8,752 nucleotides of DNA from an uncultured Sutterella sp. (GCA_905212345.1 CAJMEC010000060.1:1-8752); one strand, 5' to 3'. Counted from the stretch's first letter, positions 1 to 6,324 are shown. The notes: generated by a model from the sequence alone, not told the origin. Numbers and translations: made by a program.

Positions 1-264
1 ATTGATGATACATTACGTGCAAAAGAAACTGGATTGATCCCAGAATCTGTCAAAGAAGTCTTTCATCAGTTGAAAGAAAAAGGAATTGTTGCTAATATCG
101 ACACCCTTACCCGGGATCTGGAGGAGCGGGATCGGCGCGACATGCAGCGTGCCGTGAGCCCTCTTGCGCCCGCAAAAGATGCTAAGATCATCGATTCGTC
201 AGAATTGACGATTGAAGCAACGGTAGGACAGGTGCTGCAGTGGTACCGGTCTCTTACCGAATAG
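1..264 (+). CDS. cmk: Cytidylate kinase, C-terminal part (5' truncated by window)
   Basis: Only the last 87 codons are present; the reading frame is open from base 1 and ends at TAG 262-264. Cytidylate kinase phosphorylates CMP and dCMP with ATP in the cytoplasm. The visible part contains the family's C-terminal signature ERDRRDMQRAVSPLAPA followed by an acidic stretch and the IDSSELTIEATV strand-helix. In characterised CMP kinases this region (LID and core segment) carries the arginines that contact the phosphates, here the R-x-x-R-D pattern. The next genes are rpsA and ihfB, the usual proteobacterial order, which supports the call. An internal TTG at 34 could be mistaken for a start, but upstream codons continue the conserved frame, so this is a truncated gene and not a small ORF. 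Confidence 0.93.
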   Translation: MDDTLRAKETGLIPESVKEVFHQLKEKGIVANIDTLTRDLEERDRRDMQRAVSPLAPAKDAKIIDSSELTIEATVGQVLQWYRSLTE

Positions 265-291
265 GTTGGCTCTAACAACCAACCGCCCGGC

Positions 292-321
292 AAACCGGCA
301 ATAGGGCCGGCCCGGTTTTTT
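292..321 (+). terminator. Hairpin with U-tract in the cmk-rpsA spacer (partial terminator or leader element)
   Basis: Bases 292-298 (AAACCGG) pair with 312-318 (CCGGTTT), and a run of six T spans 316-321, so the last stem pairs use part of the T-run. A competing stem, 295-299 (CCGGC) with 306-310 (GCCGG) and loop AATAGG, excludes the first. A weaker 5-bp stem lies at 264-268/276-280, overlapping the cmk stop. This may be a leaky terminator that lowers read-through from cmk, or part of the folded rpsA leader. I see no convincing -35/-10 pair in 319-374. Confidence 0.5.
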
Positions 322-374
322 AACCCGGTGTATTTTCCTCAAAACGGAAGAGCACTGTATTTTTAAATTAACTC

Positions 375-2069
375 ATGTCTGAAAATATTAACCAACCCGA
401 GTCTTTTGCTCAGCTTTTTGAAGAAAGCTTAGCTCGTCAAGAAATGCGCCAAGGCGAAGTCATCACGGCTGAAGTGGTGCGCGTGGACTACAACTTTGTA
501 GTCGTGAACGCCGGTTTGAAGTCCGAAGCCTATGTGCCTATCGAAGAATTCAAGGACGATCGCGGTGAAGTCACCGTGAAGCCGGGTGATTTCGTGGCTG
601 TAGCGATTGAACAAGTCGAAAACGGCTACGGTGATACGATTTTGTCTCGCGACAAGGCCAAGCGTCTTGCCGCTTGGATGAACCTTGAAAAAGCCCTCGA
701 ATCCGGAGAACTCGTTACCGGTACGATCACGGGCAAGGTCAAGGGCGGTCTCACGGTTATGACCAACGGTATCCGTGCCTTCTTGCCAGGCTCCTTGGTT
801 GACACCCGTCCTGTTAAGGACACCACGCCCTACGAAGGCAAGACCATGGAATTCAAGGTCATCAAGCTCGACCGCAAGCGCAACAACGTTGTTGTTTCTC
901 GCCGTGCCGTGGTTGAAGCCAGTATGGGCGAAGAACGCGCCAAGCTCATGGATACGCTCAAGGAAGGCGCCATTGTTAAGGGCATCGTCAAGAACATCAC
1001 CGATTACGGTGCCTTTGTTGATTTGGGCGGCATTGACGGCTTGTTGCACATCACCGATCTCGCCTGGCGTCGTGTTCGCCACCCGAGCGAAGTGGTTCAA
1101 GTCGGTCAAGAACTCGAAGCCAAGGTTCTCAAGTTCGATCAAGAAAAGAACCGCGTGTCTTTGGGCTTGAAACAATTGGGCGAAGATCCTTGGATCGGCA
1201 TTGCTCGCCGCTATCCGAAGGGAACCCGCTTGTTCGGCAAGATCACCAACATCACCGACTACGGTGCCTTTGTTGAAATCGAAGCCGGCATCGAAGGTTT
1301 GGTGCACGTCTCCGAAATGGATTGGACCAACAAGAACGTCGATCCGAAGAAGGTTGTCCAATTGGGCGATGACGTTGAAGTGATGGTTCTCGAAATCGAC
1401 GAAGAACGTCGTCGTATTTCCTTGGGTATGAAGCAATGCAAACCCAATCCTTGGGAAGAATTTGCTCAAAGCCATAAGAAGGGTGACAAGGTTACCGGCC
1501 AAATCAAGTCCATCACCGATTTCGGTGTGTTCATTGGTTTGACGGGCGGCATCGATGGTTTGGTGCACTTGTCTGACCTCTCTTGGACCGAACAAGGCGA
1601 AGAAGCTGTTCGCAAGTACAAGAAGGGTGACGAAGTTCAAGCCGTTGTGCTCGGCATTGATACCGAACGTGAACGCATCAGCTTGGGCGTGAAGCAATTG
1701 AGCGGTGACCCGTTCAGCAACTTCACGAGCACGCATGAAAAGGGTTCCGTTGTTACCGGTACGGTCAAGAGCGTTGACGCCAAGGGCGCCGTGATTGACT
1801 TGGGCGATGAAACTGAAGGTTATTTGCGCGCCTCCGAAATCTCTTCCGAACGCGTTGAAGACGCTACGACGCAATTGAAGGAAGGTGATACGGTGACGGC
1901 TCAAATCATCAGCATCGACCGTAAGAACCGTAGCATCCAATTGTCTGTTAAAGCGAAGGATGCCAGCGAAGCTCGCCAAGCCTTGGATCGCATGAACCAA
2001 GACGCTCAAGACGCTTCCGGTACGACCAACTTGGGTGCCTTGTTGAAGGCTAAGCTCGAACAAAAGTAA
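375..2069 (+). CDS. rpsA: 30S ribosomal protein S1
   Basis: The 564-residue protein is close to the 557-residue E. coli S1. It shows six S1 (OB-fold) RNA-binding repeats at about residues 26-92, 110-176, 197-266, 284-353, 371-440 and 458-527. Repeats 3 to 5 are the best conserved, each with a [ID]TD[YF]G[AV]F core, a G[IL][ED]GL[LV]H segment and a final R[IV]SLG[LMV]KQ. S1 binds mRNA leaders on the 30S subunit and helps unfold them; domains 1-2 dock on the ribosome. The ATG at 375 gives the usual N-terminus (MSENINQPESFAQLFEESL), but no Shine-Dalgarno sequence lies at normal distance; the nearest GGAAG (346-350) is 24 nt upstream. E. coli rpsA also lacks a strong SD and is autoregulated through a folded leader, so the same is plausible here. 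Codon use is extreme (see findings). ihfB follows after 10 nt. Confidence 0.97.
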   Translation: MSENINQPESFAQLFEESLARQEMRQGEVITAEVVRVDYNFVVVNAGLKSEAYVPIEEFKDDRGEVTVKPGDFVAVAIEQVENGYGDTILSRDKAKRLAAWMNLEKALESGELVTGTITGKVKGGLTVMTNGIRAFLPGSLVDTRPVKDTTPYEGKTMEFKVIKLDRKRNNVVVSRRAVVEASMGEERAKLMDTLKEGAIVKGIVKNITDYGAFVDLGGIDGLLHITDLAWRRVRHPSEVVQVGQELEAKVLKFDQEKNRVSLGLKQLGEDPWIGIARRYPKGTRLFGKITNITDYGAFVEIEAGIEGLVHVSEMDWTNKNVDPKKVVQLGDDVEVMVLEIDEERRRISLGMKQCKPNPWEEFAQSHKKGDKVTGQIKSITDFGVFIGLTGGIDGLVHLSDLSWTEQGEEAVRKYKKGDEVQAVVLGIDTERERISLGVKQLSGDPFSNFTSTHEKGSVVTGTVKSVDAKGAVIDLGDETEGYLRASEISSERVEDATTQLKEGDTVTAQIISIDRKNRSIQLSVKAKDASEARQALDRMNQDAQDASGTTNLGALLKAKLEQK

Positions 2070-2079
2070 TCGGAGAAGC

Positions 2080-2385
2080 ATGGTGGATGCCATGACGAAA
2101 TCCGAGCTGATTGAACGGCTCGCAAGTAAAAACGCGCGGTTGACTGCGCGTGATGTTGACGAATCCGTTAAGGCGGTTCTTGATGCGATGACTTTGGCTA
2201 TGGCCACGGGTAGCCGCATCGAGATCCGCGGTTTCGGCAGTTTTTGCCTGAACTACCGCCCAGAACGCTTGGGACGTAATCCCAAGAGTGGAGAGAGCGT
2301 GGTGGTGCCGGCAAAATACGTGCCGCACTTTAAAGCGGGCAAAGAGATGCGTTTGCGAGTGGACGGCGCAGTGCAAGAAGCTTAA
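2080..2385 (+). CDS. ihfB: Integration host factor subunit beta
   Basis: This DNA-bending nucleoid protein of the HU/IHF family pairs with IhfA and acts in site-specific recombination, replication and transcription. The sequence has the family start MTKSELIERLA, the RIEIRGFGSF motif (residues 47-55), and the DNA-clamping beta-arm GRNPKSGE with the intercalating proline at residue 68, followed by YVPHFKAGKE. IhfB is preferred over HU or IhfA because of MTKSEL and YVPHFKPGKE-like residues, and because rpsA-ihfB is a conserved neighbour pair. The start is uncertain: ATG 2080 has GGAG at 2072-2075 and gives 101 residues, while ATG 2092 gives the family-typical MTKSEL start (97 residues) with a weaker GGTGGA upstream. 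It is probably cotranscribed with rpsA, 10 nt away, and is followed by a strong hairpin. Confidence 0.93.
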   Translation: MVDAMTKSELIERLASKNARLTARDVDESVKAVLDAMTLAMATGSRIEIRGFGSFCLNYRPERLGRNPKSGESVVVPAKYVPHFKAGKEMRLRVDGAVQEA

Positions 2386-2415
2386 ACGTTTCTCCACGTC
2401 AACCTAAGTTCAGAT

Positions 2416-2447
2416 AGAGGATTTCGGAGTTTCCCGGAATCCTCTTT
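2416..2447 (+). terminator. Intrinsic terminator after ihfB
   Basis: Bases 2416-2427 (AGAGGATTTCGG) pair with 2434-2445 (CCGGAATCCTCT) over 12 bp with a single G-U wobble; the loop is AGTTTC. Only a short T-run (2445-2447) follows, so termination may be incomplete or Rho-aided. It lies 30 nt after the ihfB stop and closes the cmk-rpsA-ihfB cluster. Confidence 0.75.
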
Positions 2448-2507
2448 CCATATGTGACAACAATTCTTTCTATTTGCCTTTCTTTTCTGCCTCTATTCAG
2501 AATTTTT

Positions 2508-2527
2508 TCTAAGTGATCATGCTTAGA
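2508..2527. repeat. Inverted repeat upstream of the transporter gene
   Basis: Arms TCTAAG (2508-2513) and CTTAGA (2522-2527) form a 6-bp dyad around the 8-nt centre TGATCATG, itself containing the palindrome TGATCA. It lies about 62 nt upstream of the TATAAT box at 2589, a position suited to an activator or repressor site. No factor can be named and the dyad could be chance. Confidence 0.3.
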
Positions 2528-2565
2528 GAATCTTCATAACTAGGTTAATTTCACTAGAAAGCCCG

Positions 2566-2606
2566 CCAACAGGGCAAGTGCCCTCACATATAATGGAACG
2601 AGGGCA
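2566..2606 (+). promoter_or_regulatory. Putative promoter with overlapping operator-like repeats for the transporter-amidohydrolase unit
   Basis: A perfect TATAAT lies at 2589-2594; no good -35 is found at 17 bp (CCAACA-like, around 2566-2571), which suggests an activated or weak promoter. The spacer holds the palindrome AGGGCA-AG-TGCCCT (2571-2584). A third copy, GAGGGCA at 2600-2606, pairs with TGCCCTC at 2579-2585 as a perfect 7-bp inverted repeat flanking the -10 box. A start site near 2601 would give a leader of about 58 nt before ATG 2659. The repeats sit where a repressor or a spacer-binding regulator would act; the regulator is not in the window. Confidence 0.5.
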
Positions 2607-2658
2607 TCGCTTCATGACAGATGCCTCATTAATTGGTTGACTATTGAAAGAGTCTGTT

Positions 2659-3846
2659 ATGTACAACTTTTTAGCTGCATTTTGTATTTGTGGTTTCATC
2701 GTGATCATCGGTGAACTTGTTTCTTCCTGGACCAAAGCATGGGTTCCGTCAGTATTCGTTTCAGCCTGCTTGTTGTTGGTAGGTTATTGGACCGTCATTC
2801 CCCATGATTTGGTTAAAGATTCATTCTTGACGCCTTTCGGCGCCACTTTGGGTATTTACTTATTGATTGTTCACATGGGCACGGTCATCAGTCTGAAGAC
2901 CTTGATGGAACAATGGAAAACGGTAGCGATGTGTCTAATGGGCTTGGCGGGCATGTGTATTTTTGCCTTGCTTTTATGCCCACTCTTTATGGATTGGGAC
3001 TATATTGTGGCAGGTCTTCCTCCGCTTACAGGTGGTATCGTTGCTGCAACGATTATGCAGCAAGCGGCTACTGAGCACGGTTTAACATCTGCGGCTGTGT
3101 TTGCTATTACGATGTATTGTGTTCAGGGGTTTGCCGGTTACCCCTTGACCGCTATATTCATGAAGGCCGAAGGAGCCAAGCTCTTGCGGGAGTATCGCTC
3201 GGGTGAACGCGTCTCGAAGGACGAGCTTTCTGCTGCAAAGAATGTGACCTCCTTACCTTCCAGTGAACGCCGAGGACCTTTGGCCTTGCCCGACTCCTTG
3301 AATAGCCCGATTGTGATGCTTACCAAGATTGGCATGGTGGCTTGGTTATCTATGATGGTGGGTAGCTTCACCGGTATTAGCGGTGCTGTGTGGGCTTTGA
3401 TTTTCGGTGTGGTTTTCTGTTCTTTGGGCTTTTTGGAAACCGATATTTTGCACCGCTGCAATTCCTTTAACATTCTGATGTTTGCCTTGACAATGTTCGT
3501 CTTCGAAGGTCTCAAAGATTGCACACCTGAAATGTTAACTTCCATCATCTTGCCGATGGTTGGGTTGGTTGTTGTTGGTGTCTTCGGTATGGCGGTTTTT
3601 GCTTGGATCGCTGCCAAAGTCATGAAGCTATCCTTCCCGTTGAGTTTCTGCAATTGTCTGACTGCGCTCTATGGCTTCCCGTTTAACGCCATCATTACGG
3701 AATCTACTTGTAAGGCGATGGCTAAGACACCTGAAGAACATGAGTTTTTGATGAGCAAGATGTTCCCCTCAATGATCATCGGTGGTTTTGTCACTGTAAC
3801 CATTACTTCCGTGATCTTGGCCGGCTTCTTTGTGAATATGTTCTAA
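2659..3846 (+). CDS. Putative GltS-like secondary transporter (Na+/carboxylate or amino-acid symporter type)
   Basis: This is a 395-residue inner-membrane protein with about ten hydrophobic segments (roughly residues 2-22, 30-48, 60-78, 88-110, 142-168, 218-238, 242-258, 268-284, 294-320 and 370-392). Two further segments, about 115-135 and 328-348, could be re-entrant. The first contains LPPLTGGIVAA (120-130) and the second NCLTALYGFPFNAI (332-345). They sit in equivalent positions of two halves separated by a hydrophilic loop (about 169-216), as in GltS (ESS) and 2-hydroxycarboxylate carriers, whose glycine-rich re-entrant loops bind substrate. I do not recognise a named member, and the GGHGT motif of true GltS is absent. 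ATG 2659 is chosen over the in-frame TTG 2644 because AAAGAG (2647-2652) lies 6 nt before it. The downstream M20 amidohydrolase suggests that the substrate is an N-acyl or conjugated amino acid. The exact substrate is unknown. Confidence 0.65.
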   Translation: MYNFLAAFCICGFIVIIGELVSSWTKAWVPSVFVSACLLLVGYWTVIPHDLVKDSFLTPFGATLGIYLLIVHMGTVISLKTLMEQWKTVAMCLMGLAGMCIFALLLCPLFMDWDYIVAGLPPLTGGIVAATIMQQAATEHGLTSAAVFAITMYCVQGFAGYPLTAIFMKAEGAKLLREYRSGERVSKDELSAAKNVTSLPSSERRGPLALPDSLNSPIVMLTKIGMVAWLSMMVGSFTGISGAVWALIFGVVFCSLGFLETDILHRCNSFNILMFALTMFVFEGLKDCTPEMLTSIILPMVGLVVVGVFGMAVFAWIAAKVMKLSFPLSFCNCLTALYGFPFNAIITESTCKAMAKTPEEHEFLMSKMFPSMIIGGFVTVTITSVILAGFFVNMF

Positions 3847-3856
3847 TTTACCTGTT

Positions 3857-3882
3857 ACCAAGGCGCTTACAGGCGCCTTGGT
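3857..3882 (+). terminator. Intercistronic 10-bp hairpin between transporter and amidohydrolase
   Basis: ACCAAGGCGC (3857-3866) and GCGCCTTGGT (3873-3882) form a perfect 10-bp stem with loop TTACAG, starting 10 nt after the transporter stop. The downstream tract is weak (TGATTTTG), and the SD AAAGGA of the next gene follows at 3891-3896. It may be a leaky terminator or a 3'-end stabiliser that sets less amidohydrolase than transporter, or the end of a separate transcript. I see no promoter between the hairpin and the next gene. Confidence 0.55.
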
Positions 3883-3903
3883 TGATTTTGAAAGGATGAC
3901 AAA

Positions 3904-5070
3904 ATGGATATTCAAGCACTCGGTAAGAAATACCACGACTATCTAATTGAACAACGTCGTTGGTTTCACGCTTATCCTGAAGTAAGCGGACAGGAGTTCG
4001 GTACCGCCAAACATATTCGTGAAGAGTTGGATAAGCATGGTATTCAATGGCGCGAATGTGGGATGAAGACAGGAACGCTCGCTACGATTAAGGGGGCTAA
4101 ACCCGGTAAAACCATTTTGCTTCGAGGTGACATTGACGCATTAACCGTGAATGAAGAAACCGGCTATGAATTTGCCAGTAAAAATCCCGGTGTGATGCAC
4201 GCCTGTGGCCATGACTGCCATATCTCCATACTACTGACTGCCGCTTTAATGCTCAATGACATCAAAGATGAATTGGCAGGCACCGTTGTTTGTGCTTTCC
4301 AACCGGCTGAAGAAATCGGTAAAGGTGCCTGCTCCATGATTGAAGAAGGCGCGCTCGACGGTGTGGATGCCGCGTTCGGCATGCACGTCTGGTCTGATAT
4401 TCCGAGTGGAAAAATTTCTGTTCGTGAAGGCGCCTCGATGGCTTCGTGCGATCGCTTTGAAATCAACATTGAAGGTAAGGGCGGTCACGGGGCAACACCG
4501 CATTTGTGTGCAGATGCTATCGTGATGAGTGCGGCCATTGTTCAAAATCTGCAGACGGTTGTTAGTCGCGAAATTTCCCCAGTTGAAACGGCAGTTTTGA
4601 CAGTAGGTACGATTGAGGGCGGTACCCGCTGGAACGTCGTTTCCGGTTCAGCGAAGTTAACTGGAACAACCCGTTGTTTCAGCAACGAAGTGCGCGCTCA
4701 ATTCCCTGAAGCCATGAAGCGAGTCGTGGAAGAAACCGCAAAGGCTATGCGCGGTAAAGCAACTTTGACATATGAAGAATTAGTGCCACCCACTATTAAC
4801 GATGTCAAATTGGCTCAGTGTGTACGGGCGAGCGCCAAGAAAATTTTGGGGGACGACTCATTCTTCGACTATCCGGTTACGATGGGTGGAGAAGACTTCG
4901 CTTACTACCAACAAAAAGTGCCGGGCGTGATGGCTTTGTTTGGCGTCGGCAATCCCGCTTGTGATGCTGTTCATGCGCAGCACTCAGGTTGCTATAAAGT
5001 GGATGAGGATGCTTTGATCAACGGAGCGATGACTCACGTGCAAGTGGCTTATGACTTTCTTAATGACTAA
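3904..5070 (+). CDS. M20D-family amidohydrolase (N-acyl amino acid / IAA-amino acid / hippurate hydrolase type)
   Basis: The 388-residue protein has the usual length for peptidase family M20, subfamily D, cytoplasmic enzymes that use a metal pair to hydrolyse N-acyl or N-aroyl amino acids. Visible motifs: WFHAYPEVSGQEF (20-32), LLRGDIDAL (72-80), VMHACGHDCH (98-106) with likely ligands Cys101 and His103, FQPAEE (132-137) with the catalytic and metal glutamates, GMHVW (159-163) with His161, and a C-terminal HSGCYKVDEDAL with His360 as the last ligand. The bacterial dimerisation domain lies at about 183-290. No signal peptide is seen. AAAGGA (3891-3896), 7 nt before ATG 3904, supports the start. 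The pairing with a transporter resembles E. coli abgABT in logic (import, then hydrolysis), but the transporter family differs. The substrate cannot be deduced; hippurate, N-acetyl or N-acyl amino acids are candidates. Confidence 0.88.
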   Translation: MDIQALGKKYHDYLIEQRRWFHAYPEVSGQEFGTAKHIREELDKHGIQWRECGMKTGTLATIKGAKPGKTILLRGDIDALTVNEETGYEFASKNPGVMHACGHDCHISILLTAALMLNDIKDELAGTVVCAFQPAEEIGKGACSMIEEGALDGVDAAFGMHVWSDIPSGKISVREGASMASCDRFEINIEGKGGHGATPHLCADAIVMSAAIVQNLQTVVSREISPVETAVLTVGTIEGGTRWNVVSGSAKLTGTTRCFSNEVRAQFPEAMKRVVEETAKAMRGKATLTYEELVPPTINDVKLAQCVRASAKKILGDDSFFDYPVTMGGEDFAYYQQKVPGVMALFGVGNPACDAVHAQHSGCYKVDEDALINGAMTHVQVAYDFLND

Positions 5071-5091
5071 GAAAACGTTGGCAAACTGATT

Positions 5092-5133
5092 AGACGCGAA
5101 AGCCTCGGCCTGATGGTCGGGGCTTTCGCGTCT
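5092..5133. terminator. Long 20-bp hairpin between amidohydrolase and proB
   Basis: AGACGCGAAAGCC (5092-5104) pairs perfectly with GGCTTTCGCGTCT (5121-5133), and pairing continues inwards through 5105-5110 with 5115-5120 (two G-U wobbles) to a TGAT tetraloop. It is the strongest stem in the window and starts 21 nt after the amidohydrolase stop. Neither strand has a T-run directly after the stem, so it is not a textbook intrinsic terminator. It may end transcripts with Rho or protect a 3' end from nucleases. Confidence 0.55.
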
Positions 5134-5141
5134 GCAGCACG

Positions 5142-5160
5142 TATAATAAAAATTTTTATT
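5142..5160 (+). promoter_or_regulatory. Putative -10 box and AT palindrome just upstream of proB
   Basis: TATAAT at 5142-5147 is a perfect -10 hexamer but has no -35 match 16-18 bp upstream, where the hairpin at 5092-5133 lies. It overlaps a perfect 16-bp palindrome, AATAAAAATTTTTATT (5145-5160). Transcription starting near 5153 would leave about 27 nt before ATG 5180 and only about 9 nt before ATG 5162. Confidence 0.35.
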
Positions 5161-5179
5161 GATGCGAAATAAGCAAAAG

Positions 5180-6313
5180 ATGTTAATTGAACGCAAAGAT
5201 TTGAAAGATGCCAAGCGCATCGTGGTGAAAGTGGGTAGCAGTACTATTACCCATGCCAACGGTAAATGCGATTTTGCCCGTATTGATAAATTGGCCCGTG
5301 AATTGGCCGATTGGCAAAACCAGGGCAAGGAAATGATTTTGGTTACCTCTGGCGCTGTGGCTGTTGGTGTGGATCGTCTGGGCCTGTCGGAAAAGCCGAA
5401 AACTATTCCCGGTAAACAGGCTGCGGCCGCTGTGGGTCAAGGTATTTTGATGCATACCTACGAAAAAATCTTTGCCGAATACGGGCAAGTGGTGGCTCAG
5501 GTGCTCCTGACCCGAATGGAGACCATTGATCGACATCGTTACACCAACGCCCGCAATACATTTATGGAGTTGCTAAAGCGCCGCGTCATCCCCATCGTCA
5601 ATGAAAATGACGTTGTCGCGCTCGATGAATTAAAGATCGGGGATAATGACAATATGAGTGCCTTGGTGGCCAGTATTGTTGACGCGGATTTGGTCATTAT
5701 TCTGTCCGATGTAGATGGTCTTTATACAGCCAATCCGCAAACGCATCCCGATGCCCGACTGGTTTCTCGGGTTGAAGAGATTACGCCTGAAATTGAAGCA
5801 AGCGCCGGAGGCGCCGGCAGTTGCGTGGGCACGGGCGGCATGTTTACAAAAATTCAAGCGGCTAAAAATGCCACGACATCGGGCATCAATTTAATTATTG
5901 CTTCCGGATCACAAAAAGACGCCATTAGTCGAATACTGGAAGGTGAAGAGGTTGGTACGCTTTTTGTTTCTCGTGAAAACCGATTGCAGTTTCGCAAACG
6001 CTGGCTGGCATTCGGTGCCCGCATCATGGGAAGTGTGACGGTGGATGAAGGCTGTGAAAAGGCTATTAAAAAAGCCGGTGGCTGCAGCATCTTGCCCGTC
6101 GGCATTGTGGCCGCAGAAGGTAACTTTGAAGCCGGCAATACCGTAAGTGTTAAAAACAGAGAAGGGCGGGAAATCGCCCGTGGTTTGTGTCACTATTCTT
6201 CTGAAGAACTTGAAAAAATTATTGGCTGCCAAAGTGCAGAAATTGAAAGTCTAGTGGGACATAAAGCTTTTGATGAAGTGATTCATCGAGACGATTTAGT
6301 CATTTTGAATTAG
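5180..6313 (+). CDS. proB: Glutamate 5-kinase with C-terminal PUA domain
   Basis: ProB phosphorylates L-glutamate to gamma-glutamyl phosphate, the first step of proline synthesis, in the cytoplasm. The 377-residue reading starts MLIERKDLKDAKRIVVKVGSST. The amino-acid kinase domain covers about 12-262: KVGSS (17-21, Lys17 for phosphate binding), VTSGA (55-59), PGKQAAAAVGQ (77-87), NEND (141-144), GDNDNMSA (154-161), SDVDGLY (176-182), GTGGMFTK (217-224) and IASGS (240-244). A PUA domain follows (about 286-364), ending VIHRDDLVIL. The start is uncertain: ATG 5162 (383 residues) and TTG 5159 are in frame, and none has a clear SD. ATG 5180 is preferred because it gives the usual short N-terminus and has purine-rich AAGCAAAAG before it. 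The PGKQAAAAVGQ and TITHANGK segments resemble Firmicutes ProB more than betaproteobacterial ProB (from memory, not aligned). proA follows with its SD overlapping the stop. Confidence 0.93.
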   Translation: MLIERKDLKDAKRIVVKVGSSTITHANGKCDFARIDKLARELADWQNQGKEMILVTSGAVAVGVDRLGLSEKPKTIPGKQAAAAVGQGILMHTYEKIFAEYGQVVAQVLLTRMETIDRHRYTNARNTFMELLKRRVIPIVNENDVVALDELKIGDNDNMSALVASIVDADLVIILSDVDGLYTANPQTHPDARLVSRVEEITPEIEASAGGAGSCVGTGGMFTKIQAAKNATTSGINLIIASGSQKDAISRILEGEEVGTLFVSRENRLQFRKRWLAFGARIMGSVTVDEGCEKAIKKAGGCSILPVGIVAAEGNFEAGNTVSVKNREGREIARGLCHYSSEELEKIIGCQSAEIESLVGHKAFDEVIHRDDLVILN

Positions 6314-6324
6314 GAGAGCTATCT

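Noticed and set aside
331..363. TATTTT-like -10 boxes just before rpsA
   Set aside because: No acceptable -35 lies at 16-18 bp and the region is generally AT-rich, so a promoter call is not supported.
429..2219. A 596-codon open frame on the minus strand opposite rpsA
   Set aside because: It lies in register with rpsA codons and stays open only because rpsA avoids TTA, CTA and TCA. Its protein has no recognisable domain, and rpsA is unmistakable on the other strand.
2519..2640. Tiny ORFs in the leader region (6 codons from ATG 2519; 15 codons from ATG 2593)
   Set aside because: They have no SD, no amino-acid run typical of an attenuator peptide, and the 2593 ATG overlaps the -10 box, so it would not be in the transcript.
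2523..2735. 70-codon minus-strand ORF before and over the transporter start
   Set aside because: It overlaps the promoter and the start of a well supported gene, and no domain or SD is visible.
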